A program made the position numbers and the translations under genes. A DNA stretch of 35,058 nt from Lishizhenia sp. (GTDB lineage: Bacteria; Bacteroidota; Bacteroidia; Flavobacteriales_D; Crocinitomicaceae): positions 1-35,058 of the forward strand of contig SKHH01000282.1 of NCBI GenBank assembly GCA_007117055.1. Reading direction: 5' to 3'. Below, piece by piece: positions 23,989-31,252 of this stretch; the first letter of the stretch is position 1; every line of letters begins with the position of its first letter. Below the pieces are notes generated by a model, which was given only the letters and a program-made list of their open reading frames with translations, was not told the DNA's origin and did not search any database.

Positions 23989-26234
23989 TCTTCGTCAAAT
24001 TGCAATAATTCGATTAATTTTTTTAACTCTCTTTGATTAGCAGGGGATTGGAAAGCACTCGCAATTTTCTGTTTTTCTTGTTTCGTTAAGTGCCACGATA
24101 AAGCAATTTGTTCTTCAATGTTTTCACGCAGGTTAAATGTCACAACATCAAGCGGGATATCCCAGTAATTTTGCAAGGTCATAATCAGCTCATCTTGGTC
24201 GAAATCTTGAACCCGAGGAAAGTTTCCGTAAAGGTTTCCAAATGGAAGTAAAAATTTATTGAACAATCCTATTTCCTTGTATTTTTCAGACAATAGAATT
24301 TTTTTGGTATCACGAATTTTTACCAATACTACTCCTGAAGTGTTCTTTTTAATCCAATCTTCTAATGCGATTAAAAACTGCACTGAAATTTTTGTTCCGT
24401 AATTATCTCGTATACCTGCGTCCATGATGTGCATTCCCGGCTGAGTTGGAAGCGTAACCATCGGAAGAATGTAAGGGAAAGTTGCGTTCATGCGCAACAC
24501 GGTTGGGAAGTAAATGTTTTCGGGCTGTATATCTGAAAAGTATTTTAAAAACTCTACATTTTCTAACTCTGCGTACAGTCCAAAATTAGGGGATTGAATG
24601 ACCAATTCATTAAGGAAAGAGAGGTGTTGAGCACTTACTATCAATCTTCTACCGTCATTAATAATCGTAGGAGAAAATATCATTGTGGGAATTTGAGCTT
24701 TGCGTTCGGGAGCACAATAATCTCCTAATGATTTGTCCAATGTGCTATCGAGGTTGTTTATTAACTCTTGCTCAAATGCAAACCCTCTGTCTTTTGTGTA
24801 ATACATTCCGTTGTGTTCTGCCTTATGAAAACGAAAGAAGATGTCATTGGTGGATAAAGAAAAAGATATTCGATTCAATAAATCTTTTCCAATATTTTCT
24901 TTGTGTTTCTGATCGAGTTTGTTGAGTTTTTCGGTTGAATGCTGTAACATTAACTCTCGATAGTATGCCGCACCAATCATTCCACCAGAAGCTCCTGTGA
25001 TCATTTGGAGACTGTTTCCAAATTTACTTTTTGTTAGGGAATCTAAAGATTGTAAAACGGTGAAAGTCCATAAAGCACTTCTTAATCCACCGCCACTGGT
25101 GTTTAGTAGAACTAATTTTGGTTTATCAATAGGTTGTTTCTGTTTCCATTGATCGAGAATTTCGAAGTAGGAAAGCTTGTCTTTGTCTATTTCGCTTTGG
25201 TTAAATCCAATTTGCCTAACGCGCTCTGGAGTAAAAGGAACAAGTTGCCCTTCCTCGTATGAAAGTCCTGTGGCTTCACTTTTGAAGTTAAAAGAACTGG
25301 TATAAATACTTAAGTAATTTAACCCAAAAAGTAACACAATAATGATAGGATAAGCCCAACGATTTACCCACGAAAATAAAGCGCTGATTAACATAATTAT
25401 GATGGTGAATAACATCATTAAACTAACACTTGCTGGGACTTGAAAAGCTTCAAAATCTTTGAAAAATCCAATTAACCCAAAGGAAACAACCAATGCAATT
25501 TCAAAAAAGGAGGCATTGGTATGGTTTTGTGCGAAGACACTTCTTAATATGCGAATGTCATAATGCCTGCAACTTCTCGATTGCTTTAATTTGAAATTTT
25601 TTCCAATATAATAATACTGTCTATCTGCTGCGGCTAGAAAATCAGAATACCATGTTTGATTTTTGTGTAAGGTTGAACCTATATTACTTTTAGCGTTAAA
25701 CTCTTCTTTGCTTTTTCCAGAGATTTTAAATATATCTTTATTCGTAGGGAAAAAATATAAAAAAGCCAATGCGATAAATAGAATAGCGCCTAATAATAGT
25801 GCACTAACGAATAAAATAGCATCTGTTGAAGAGGTTAACTCTTGTTGAATTTGAAAATAGAAAACGTTAAAAGAGAAGTTTAAAAAAAACAACAGTGGTA
25901 GTAGGCTGTTGTTAATGCAAAATTTAAAAAAGGGTCGTTCTAGTGTAGCGATAAATGGATATTTTGCTCCCAAATGAATGTAACTATAGGCATGGAAAGC
26001 CATAATAAAACCACCTAAGCTTAATCCTAAGAGAAAAAAAGATATAAAGCTAGTACTGCCGTGGTATTCTGGAGATAAAAATAAATAGGGTAATCCAAAA
26101 GTAGTTCCAGTTTGCTGATTGATTATCAGGAACAAAAACAACCAATAGAACAACAATACAATATTGTATTTGAATTGTAAAAAGAGCAGATTAAATGGGA
26201 AAAAGTATTTGATTTTTTTCCATCCACTCTTCAT
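23985..26234 (-). CDS. Membrane-anchored patatin-like phospholipase
   Basis: A 749-residue protein when started at the ATG at 26232-26234, which leaves 22 bases after the preceding gene; a TTG start at 26285 would overlap that gene by 29 bases. Roughly the first 320 residues hold about seven hydrophobic membrane segments, interrupted by a basic cytoplasm-like loop. The C-terminal domain is patatin-like: the glycine-rich oxyanion motif TSGGGLRSA, the nucleophile S416 in GASGG and the catalytic D605 in MDAG. Such Ser-Asp lipases remove acyl chains from phospholipids. The combination of a multispanning domain and a patatin domain suggests action on the inner membrane. It begins a tight gene set with a barrel-like protein and a GDPD-like lipoprotein, consistent with phospholipid turnover. 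Confidence 0.87.
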   Translation of the reverse strand: MKSGWKKIKYFFPFNLLFLQFKYNIVLLFYWLFLFLIINQQTGTTFGLPYLFLSPEYHGSTSFISFFLLGLSLGGFIMAFHAYSYIHLGAKYPFIATLERPFFKFCINNSLLPLLFFLNFSFNVFYFQIQQELTSSTDAILFVSALLLGAILFIALAFLYFFPTNKDIFKISGKSKEEFNAKSNIGSTLHKNQTWYSDFLAAADRQYYYIGKNFKLKQSRSCRHYDIRILRSVFAQNHTNASFFEIALVVSFGLIGFFKDFEAFQVPASVSLMMLFTIIIMLISALFSWVNRWAYPIIIVLLFGLNYLSIYTSSFNFKSEATGLSYEEGQLVPFTPERVRQIGFNQSEIDKDKLSYFEILDQWKQKQPIDKPKLVLLNTSGGGLRSALWTFTVLQSLDSLTKSKFGNSLQMITGASGGMIGAAYYRELMLQHSTEKLNKLDQKHKENIGKDLLNRISFSLSTNDIFFRFHKAEHNGMYYTKDRGFAFEQELINNLDSTLDKSLGDYCAPERKAQIPTMIFSPTIINDGRRLIVSAQHLSFLNELVIQSPNFGLYAELENVEFLKYFSDIQPENIYFPTVLRMNATFPYILPMVTLPTQPGMHIMDAGIRDNYGTKISVQFLIALEDWIKKNTSGVVLVKIRDTKKILLSEKYKEIGLFNKFLLPFGNLYGNFPRVQDFDQDELIMTLQNYWDIPLDVVTFNLRENIEEQIALSWHLTKQEKQKIASAFQSPANQRELKKLIELLQFDEE

Positions 26235-26256
26235 ATATGACCATGCTGTTTTCAAA

Positions 26257-27225
26257 TTATCTATTGTGTTTTTGATGAACTTCAATGAAGTCGGTTACTA
26301 AATAAGCTAACGCTTTTCCGACCATATTATTTTCATGTGTATTTGTTGGAGCTCCTTCAGGCAAGTGCATGTAACGTACCGTTTTTGATTGAGCAAAAGC
26401 TCGGATGTATTTTCTAGCTTGGTGCATGGAAATCCCACTGCATGAAATAGCACTACTTGGCATGTTCTCTATGGTGTCTAAATCAAGCTCTATTCCCGTG
26501 TGCGGATAGTTGGAGAAATATTGATGCACTTGAATAAGGTCATTTTCAAAGTTTCTACTATTGTCAATATAGTCTTCATGAAACGTAAAAAAGTGACCGT
26601 CCCTTTTAAGTTGATCGAGCGTTTTTTGAGAATTATATCTTTTTTGAAGATGTAAAACCGAATAGTGCGACAAACTACCCGAATCAAATGCATAAGAAAA
26701 TGGATTGCCACTGTGTCTTCCTTCTAACGGTCGGTAATCCGCATGAGCGTCTAAGTTTACCACGGAAAGCGGAGATTGATGGTGAGATGAAAGGGCTTGT
26801 ATAATCGGAAAAGCATTGTTATGACCACCTCCAATGATAATTGGAATAGTATCAGGGGTCAACAGTTTATTCATTTGTGCGATGATAAAATCGTCTAATT
26901 TTTCTACTGTTTCTCTTTTTTGCACTAAAGTCATTGAAGTTGGCAGATTTTCAATGCTTATGCTCCCCATAATAGCGACTTGTGAAAAATCAGTTTCCTT
27001 AGTGGACTGCATGGAAAGAAACTTTTGACAAAATGAGTGAAAAGCGTTTTCCGATCCTCCTTTACCTAAATTGGCTTGAGGCCCCACAGATTCTTCAATT
27101 CCAATGATGAGGTATTTGGGGCTACTTGTGCCATTTATAACTTCGCCAATACGTTGTTCTAAGGCTCTACTTGAGAGATAGGTTAAACGATCTTTTTCAG
27201 ACCAAGCGTTCCAATTAAATTCCAT
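26257..27225 (-). CDS. Arginase/formimidoylglutamase family hydrolase
   Basis: A 322-residue ureohydrolase-fold enzyme starting at the ATG at 27223-27225 (a GTG two codons upstream is the alternative). The binuclear manganese site is visible: H135 in IIIGGGHNNAF, D159-A-H161-A-D163 in NLDAHADYR, and D248-x-D250 in ELDLDTIE. The family hydrolyses guanidino or formimino compounds such as arginine, agmatine or formiminoglutamate. Among these, HutG-like formimidoylglutamase is the commonest annotation in Bacteroidota, but no other histidine-degradation gene is nearby. The final aspartate motif continues as TIENMPSS instead of the usual DP-containing sequence, so the substrate is uncertain. It is upstream of the patatin gene in the same direction. 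Confidence 0.82.
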   Translation of the reverse strand: MEFNWNAWSEKDRLTYLSSRALEQRIGEVINGTSSPKYLIIGIEESVGPQANLGKGGSENAFHSFCQKFLSMQSTKETDFSQVAIMGSISIENLPTSMTLVQKRETVEKLDDFIIAQMNKLLTPDTIPIIIGGGHNNAFPIIQALSSHHQSPLSVVNLDAHADYRPLEGRHSGNPFSYAFDSGSLSHYSVLHLQKRYNSQKTLDQLKRDGHFFTFHEDYIDNSRNFENDLIQVHQYFSNYPHTGIELDLDTIENMPSSAISCSGISMHQARKYIRAFAQSKTVRYMHLPEGAPTNTHENNMVGKALAYLVTDFIEVHQKHNR

Positions 27226-27231
27226 CTTCAC

Positions 27232-27537
27232 TACTATTTCACTTTGAGGCTCTAAATTACGTTAAAATTATTAGCTAACAATAGGTCGTTTGAACTAAAA
27301 AATATGGTTATCGAGTGACCGATAAAAGGAAGTTGTATCGCTACATCCCTCACCGTGATATCCTGCGATTTCCTAAATTTTATCCGAGGGAAGCTTATAG
27401 AGGTAAGATATGAGATAGAGAGGAGTACATAGCTTGGGTGTTATGGCTTCCCGAAGTCGGTATGAGACAAGCTGGTACTTCTAAAGTTAGCTCGAAGCAT
27501 CGAGAGTCCCGAAATTAGGCATAGTATTGATTTTTCA
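27232..27537 (-). other. Non-coding stretch with structured, atypical sequence
   Basis: These 306 bases hold no convincing ORF; all frames are broken. From about 27290 to 27530 the DNA is less AT-rich than normal intergenic sequence and contains several pairings: TTATCG/CGATAA (27308-27313 with 27320-27325), GGGAAGC/GCTTCCC about 60 bases apart, and CTCGA/TCGAG around a 4-base loop. The minus strand contains GGGATGTAGCGATAC (27335-27349), resembling the core of the two palindromes at 29.25 and 30.06 kb. It may be a dispersed intergenic repeat, an untranslated RNA, or a decayed mobile element; I cannot decide between these. Confidence 0.4.
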
Positions 27538-28476
27538 CTAATATTCTTTAGCTGTTTTTTCCTCCCTCTTGGTTTTTTTTCGAGCCAATACGTTGGCAAT
27601 GTATATTCCTGACAGAATTAATAATACAGCCAGTAATTGTTGTATGTATAGTTCTTCTCCATCCCACAAACCAATGACAAAAGCTACAATCGGAATGATA
27701 TAGGTAACAGTGCTTGCAAATAATGCAGAGGAGTTATTTATAAGGACATTAAATATAATAACGCTTATTGCAGTTCCCAGAATCGCTAAAATTGCAATAT
27801 AACCTAAACCTGTAAATGCGTGTGGATTCTCTGAAAAAGTGGTGGGGACATTGGTCCAAAAGAAAAGGAGTAGAGCGGGTAAAAATGTTAAGGAAAAAGC
27901 AACCGATGTGACCTCAACGGGGTGAATTCCTTCAAGCTGATACCGTATCGTGTTTACACTTAATGCATAACAAATAGTTGCAATTATAACAGCCAAAACG
28001 TGCCACAATGAACCTGAAGTATCGACCAAGGAAGCACTATTAATGAGCCAAATCATTCCCAATGTCCCTAAAGAGACACCAATAACTTGAGTGCCTATAA
28101 GCTTTTGTCTAAAAAGTAGCGTTCCAATGAAAATAGTAAAAATTGGAGTTCCGCTATTTAACATACCTGCAAATCCCGATGAAATACCTGTTTCTGCATA
28201 ACTGAAAAGTAATGCAGGAATAAAATTACCTAGAAAACCAACAATGAGAATGGCTCCCCATATAGACGCTTTTCTTTTTTTGAACAAAAATCGAAGTCCA
28301 ATGGGCAACAACACAGAGGAAGCAATAAGTATACGCAATGTTCCCACTTGATTGCTTGTGAATATCGTTTCGCCGGTGCTAGGGTGGTAAAGCCCACGCT
28401 TTATCAAGAAAAAGGAACTTCCCCAAATTACTCCGAGTAATAGCAGTATTCCCCAATTTTTAAGTTCCTTATACAT
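27538..28476 (-). CDS. EamA/DMT family transporter
   Basis: A 312-residue inner-membrane protein with about ten hydrophobic helices in two EamA repeats. The first begins GILLLLGVIWGSSFFLIKRGL, a classic DMT opening, and includes SGFAGMLNSGTPIFTIFIGTLLF; the second starts near LWHVLAVIIATICYALS and ends in SSALFASTVTYIIPIVAFVIG. The C terminus is basic (ARKKTKREEK), as expected for a cytoplasmic tail. Family members export amino acids or related metabolites; the substrate cannot be deduced. It appears to be transcribed alone, with a 116-base gap to the next minus-strand gene. Confidence 0.9.
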   Translation of the reverse strand: MYKELKNWGILLLLGVIWGSSFFLIKRGLYHPSTGETIFTSNQVGTLRILIASSVLLPIGLRFLFKKRKASIWGAILIVGFLGNFIPALLFSYAETGISSGFAGMLNSGTPIFTIFIGTLLFRQKLIGTQVIGVSLGTLGMIWLINSASLVDTSGSLWHVLAVIIATICYALSVNTIRYQLEGIHPVEVTSVAFSLTFLPALLLFFWTNVPTTFSENPHAFTGLGYIAILAILGTAISVIIFNVLINNSSALFASTVTYIIPIVAFVIGLWDGEELYIQQLLAVLLILSGIYIANVLARKKTKREEKTAKEY

Positions 28477-28592
28477 GTCGTAAATGTAGTTGCTTTTTTT
28501 GAAAATATGAGGCGTTGCTTAAAAAGAGAGATGGAATCTTCAATTGACTTGAATCTAACATATAAAATAATTACTTTGAAGATACTTTTTAA

Positions 28593-29153
28593 CTAAAACG
28601 CAATATGCTGTCGTTCTAAATCTTTTACGATTAGTGCAATCTCGCTGATAATTTGTTGTTTTCTCGGCTCTTTATTAGTTTGCTCAGCATATAAACTTAA
28701 TTCCACTTGAGCGTCTAAGAATTGATACTCTTCAAAAGGACCTTCTAAATTTTCAAGAATAGTTAAACACTCTACTCCTTCCATAAAATCACCCTCCACT
28801 GCGATGCGTACAAAATCAACAAAGTATTCGGAGTAATCTACTTTACTATTCCAAATGGTAGACAACAACTTTTGTCGGATAGAAACATACGCTTTGTTGT
28901 TTATACATTCCATAATAGGATCGCTCGTATTCGACTGCTTTAGGTCTCCGATAAATTCAATAATCGTTTGCTCTAAAGATTCACTAATCCCGCTGTTCCA
29001 CGTTTCAATGAGAGGAGCAATAATCTTCGCAGAACCATGTACTTTTAATCCTTGTAAAGCTTTGACTATTTTCTTTTCATCCTTAGATTGAATTTCAGAA
29101 ATTAGTAACTGTACTTTTTTATCGTTTTCTTTTTGCTTTTGCGAAGTGCTCAT
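28593..29153 (-). CDS. Helical-repeat (HEAT-like) protein of unknown function
   Basis: A 186-residue cytoplasmic protein, predominantly helical and acidic. After a charged N terminus it shows HEAT-like paired helices, for example KKIVKALQGLKVHGSAKIIAPLIETW followed by SESLEQTIIEFIGDLKQ, so a protein-binding scaffold is plausible. No catalytic motif is visible. I believe similar proteins are common in flavobacteria, but none is characterised to my knowledge. It has candidate promoters immediately upstream and lies divergent to the small envelope protein gene at 29421. Confidence 0.7.
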   Translation of the reverse strand: MSTSQKQKENDKKVQLLISEIQSKDEKKIVKALQGLKVHGSAKIIAPLIETWNSGISESLEQTIIEFIGDLKQSNTSDPIMECINNKAYVSIRQKLLSTIWNSKVDYSEYFVDFVRIAVEGDFMEGVECLTILENLEGPFEEYQFLDAQVELSLYAEQTNKEPRKQQIISEIALIVKDLERQHIAF

Positions 29154-29169
29154 GTATGTTGTTTTAATG

Positions 29170-29190
29170 CAAAGATAATAATCAAAAATA
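29170..29190 (-). promoter_or_regulatory. Two overlapping -7 candidates for the HEAT-like gene
   Basis: On the minus strand TATCTTTG (29170-29177) and TATTTTTG (29183-29190) both match TAnnTTTG, 16 and 29 bases before the ATG. The first is identical to the hemE -7 box. No clear -33 box accompanies either. Confidence 0.4.
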
Positions 29191-29247
29191 ACCGTGGTAA
29201 TACCGTTAGCGAAAATGTGATTGGAAATCGCCTAGAACATAAAACTC

Positions 29248-29304
29248 AATCATTCCCAACCTGCAGGGGTGTATAGCGATACGCCCCTCGGGTTGGGAAT
29301 GATT
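29248..29304. repeat. Long palindromic element, copy 1
   Basis: AATCATTCCCAACC at 29248-29261 pairs perfectly with 29291-29304. Inside it, the segment 29265-29274 pairs with 29279-29288 (one G-T pair) around the loop AGCG, giving roughly 26 base pairs with a single bulge. It lies between divergent genes, so it cannot be a terminator for either. The downstream run is A on the plus strand. A degenerate second copy lies at 30056-30108. Confidence 0.75.
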
Positions 29305-29420
29305 AAAAAAATACTATTTTAGAAGCATGAAATATTTGGTTATAAAGTGTGAAAAGGCTGATTCTTAAACAGAAACAGGATGTTGAAGACTATAAAACAT
29401 ACATACTAAACTAAAACACT

Positions 29421-29918
29421 ATGCAAAAACAATTAATACTATTGTTCATGTTGCTTTCATTTTTTGGAAAGTCACAAGAAGAAACGAAAACTTTAGACTC
29501 TTTACTAATTGTAAAAGGTGGACTTGGCGAAAATATCTTCGTAGTAGGCGATAGCGTTGTCAATAAACGGTATTTTAATGATATTATCAAAGCACATGAT
29601 GAAGCAAATGAATTTTTTCGGAAAGGAAGCAATTTGAATATTTTATCCACGATAATTGGAGTAGCAGGAGGTGGAGCAATTGGTTTCTCTTTAGGCAGGT
29701 GGTTGTTTAGTGATAATGACCCCATTTGGGCAATTGGAGGAGCCGGTGCAATTGCATTAATGATAAATATTCCTATTGTGAGGTCTTCCAATTATAATTT
29801 AAAAAAATCTGTTGATGTTTATAATAGTGGCTTAAATAATAATTTGAGTTTATTAGAGCGAGGAGAGGTCCATTTTCTAATTAGCCCAAATCGGGTAGGG
29901 TTACAATTTAATTTTTAG
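29421..29918 (+). CDS. Small envelope protein of unknown function
   Basis: A 165-residue protein with a signal peptide (cleavage near GKSQ), followed by a mixed segment (25-75) and two glycine-rich hydrophobic stretches, about residues 75-93 (LSTIIGVAGGGAIGFSLGRWLF) and 100-117 (IWAIGGAGAIALMINIPIV). The glycine-rich repeats GVAGGGAIG and AIGGAGAI could pack as paired membrane helices. The C terminus is asparagine-rich and ends in an aromatic residue (NF). I do not recognise a family. It is a single gene flanked on each side by copies of a palindromic repeat. Confidence 0.65.
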   Translation: MQKQLILLFMLLSFFGKSQEETKTLDSLLIVKGGLGENIFVVGDSVVNKRYFNDIIKAHDEANEFFRKGSNLNILSTIIGVAGGGAIGFSLGRWLFSDNDPIWAIGGAGAIALMINIPIVRSSNYNLKKSVDVYNSGLNNNLSLLERGEVHFLISPNRVGLQFNF

Positions 29919-29992
29919 AATATGAAATAAGCATAAAGAGATTTTCCATAAAAACACTGATGAATAAATCTCTTTTGCGATTCCATAACTTG

Positions 29993-30012
29993 TCCCGATA
30001 TTTATGTCGGGA
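29993..30012. repeat. Short hairpin TCCCGATA/TGTCGGGA
   Basis: TCCCGATA at 29993-30000 pairs with TGTCGGGA at 30005-30012 (one T-G pair) around the loop TTTA. It lies 75 bases after the preceding stop codon and has no T tract, so it looks like a small dispersed palindrome or mRNA 3' structure. Confidence 0.5.
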
Positions 30013-30055
30013 TGACCGTTGAAAAACAAATTATATACATATGAAAAACATATAA

Positions 30056-30108
30056 GCCAACCTTTAGGTGACGTATAGCTATACGCTACCTACAGGTTAG
30101 GAATGATT
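30056..30108. repeat. Palindromic element, copy 2 (degenerate)
   Basis: CCAACCT at 30057-30063 faces AGGTTAGG at 30094-30101 (one mismatch), TTAGGT or its neighbours pair with ACCTA, and CGTAT at 30072-30076 pairs with ATACG at 30081-30085 around AGCT. The right flank GGTTAGGAATGATT (30095-30108) matches the right arm of copy 1 at 13 of 14 bases, while the left flank has been lost. The rest of 29919-30134 holds no gene. Confidence 0.65.
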
Positions 30109-30134
30109 CCAGTTGATATCCCCTTTTTAGGGTA

Positions 30135-30165
30135 TTTGAATTGTCCAAGTGCACTGTTACTTTTG
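30135..30165 (+). promoter_or_regulatory. Consensus Bacteroidota promoter for the iron transporter operon
   Basis: TTTG at 30135-30138, a 19-base spacer and TACTTTTG at 30158-30165 match the consensus exactly. Transcription should begin near 30169, about 34 bases before the binding-protein gene. I see no clear Fur box overlapping it. Confidence 0.75.
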
Positions 30166-30202
30166 CATCCTATTTTAATTTAGTCTAAAAAACAATTGTT
30201 TT

Positions 30203-31249
30203 ATGAAGTGTGTTTGGTTTTCTTTTGTTGTGGTTTGGTTATTCCTTACGGGATGTTTTCAAGATCGAGGGAATAGCAATGCCAACGATGATGTATATGA
30301 CATTCTTAATATTTATTCCGATAGACATTATCCCGTTGATGATACGATTTATAAAATGTTTGAAAATGCAACAGGAGTAAAAATCAATTTGGTGAAAGGT
30401 AAATCGGAGGACTTGTTAGCTAGACTTCAAAAAGAAAGTCAAGCAACAAAAGCCGATTTATTAATTACAGCCGATGTTGGTCGCTTGCATCAAGCCAAAT
30501 CAGCAGGCTTTTTTCAGTCTGTAGATATTTCACCGGCCTTGCAATATATTCCATCCTACTTGTATGATGAGGAAGGATACTGGTTTGGACTCACAAAACG
30601 AGCACGTGTTATTGTTTATGCAAAGGAACGTGTAGAAGATTATGAAATTCGAGATTATGAAGATTTAACCCATGAAAACTGGAAAGGTAGAATAGCTGTT
30701 CGTTCAAAAGAAAATATTTATAATCAATCCTTGCTGGCGAGTATCATAGCGGCAAATGGAGAAGAAGAAGCTATAAATTGGGTGAAGGGTGTCGTGGAAA
30801 ACATGTATCAATCTCCAAAAGGAAACGATAGGGATCAGGTGAAAGCCATTTTTGCAGGAAAAGCAGACCTTGCGATTATCAATACTTATTATTTAGGACA
30901 AATGCATCATTCGGAAGATCCATTGGAGCGGAAAGCAGCGGAATCGGTAAAGGTTTTATATCCAAATCAATTGGGTCGTGGAGCACACATCAACGTGAGT
31001 GGTGCAGGTGTACTAAAAGCTTCAAAAAGAAAAGAGTTGGCACAACAACTAATTGCTTTTTTATTGTCTCCCGAGATCCAAGAACTTTACGCCAAAGAAA
31101 ATTTTGAGTTTCCAGTCCATGAAAATGTGCAAACAAGCCAAGAAGTATTATCTTGGGGCGCGTTTCATGAGGATCAAATTGAGTTGAGTAAAATTGGAAG
31201 CTTGAACGCAACTGCAATTAAAGTGTTTGATAAGGGAGGCTGGAAATAG
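30203..31249 (+). CDS. fbpA: Ferric-iron ABC transporter substrate-binding lipoprotein (FbpA/FutA-like)
   Basis: A 348-residue periplasmic binding protein anchored by a lipoprotein signal (FLTGC, lipidated C18). The fold begins with ILNIYSDRHYPVDDTIYKMFENATG, the opening pattern of the FbpA/FutA ferric-binding family, and contains KADLLITADVGRLHQAKSAGFF and, later, INTYYLGQM, whose paired tyrosines are the usual ferric-ion ligands. It should capture Fe(III), possibly with a synergistic anion, and deliver it to the permease encoded next. The gene leads a three-gene operon with a perfect consensus promoter, and the permease start directly abuts its stop. Confidence 0.92.
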   Translation: MKCVWFSFVVVWLFLTGCFQDRGNSNANDDVYDILNIYSDRHYPVDDTIYKMFENATGVKINLVKGKSEDLLARLQKESQATKADLLITADVGRLHQAKSAGFFQSVDISPALQYIPSYLYDEEGYWFGLTKRARVIVYAKERVEDYEIRDYEDLTHENWKGRIAVRSKENIYNQSLLASIIAANGEEEAINWVKGVVENMYQSPKGNDRDQVKAIFAGKADLAIINTYYLGQMHHSEDPLERKAAESVKVLYPNQLGRGAHINVSGAGVLKASKRKELAQQLIAFLLSPEIQELYAKENFEFPVHENVQTSQEVLSWGAFHEDQIELSKIGSLNATAIKVFDKGGWK

Positions 31250-31252
31250 TTG
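31234..31252 (+). promoter_or_regulatory. Shine-Dalgarno sequence and TTG start for the iron permease gene
   Basis: GGGAGG at 31234-31239 lies ten bases before TTG at 31250-31252, which directly follows the TAG of the binding-protein gene. An anti-SD-complementary site is uncommon among the genes here and supports the non-ATG start. The first membrane helix is encoded right after it, and the next in-frame ATG would remove that helix. Confidence 0.7.

Noticed and set aside
26235..26285. TTG start for the patatin protein
   Set aside because: It would overlap the upstream gene by 29 bases, whereas the ATG at 26234 leaves a normal gap and keeps all membrane segments.
20030..27225. A single long operon from the arginase-like gene to the OmpA gene
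   Set aside because: hemE has its own promoter-like box and a 126-base gap separates it from the SUI1 gene, so two units are more likely.
27232..27537. Truncated transposase or group II intron
   Set aside because: All frames are broken and no recognisable transposase or reverse transcriptase motif or intron domain V was seen.
28536..28583. ATCTTCAA/TTGAAGAT inverted repeat as a terminator for the HEAT-like gene
   Set aside because: The loop is 32 bases long and no T tract follows the second arm on the minus strand.
29248..29304. Palindrome as a transcription terminator
   Set aside because: It lies between divergent genes, upstream of both, and has A residues rather than T downstream on the plus strand.
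29248..30108. CRISPR-like repeat array
   Set aside because: Only two copies exist, 0.8 kb apart, palindromic and separated by a gene, with no cas genes.
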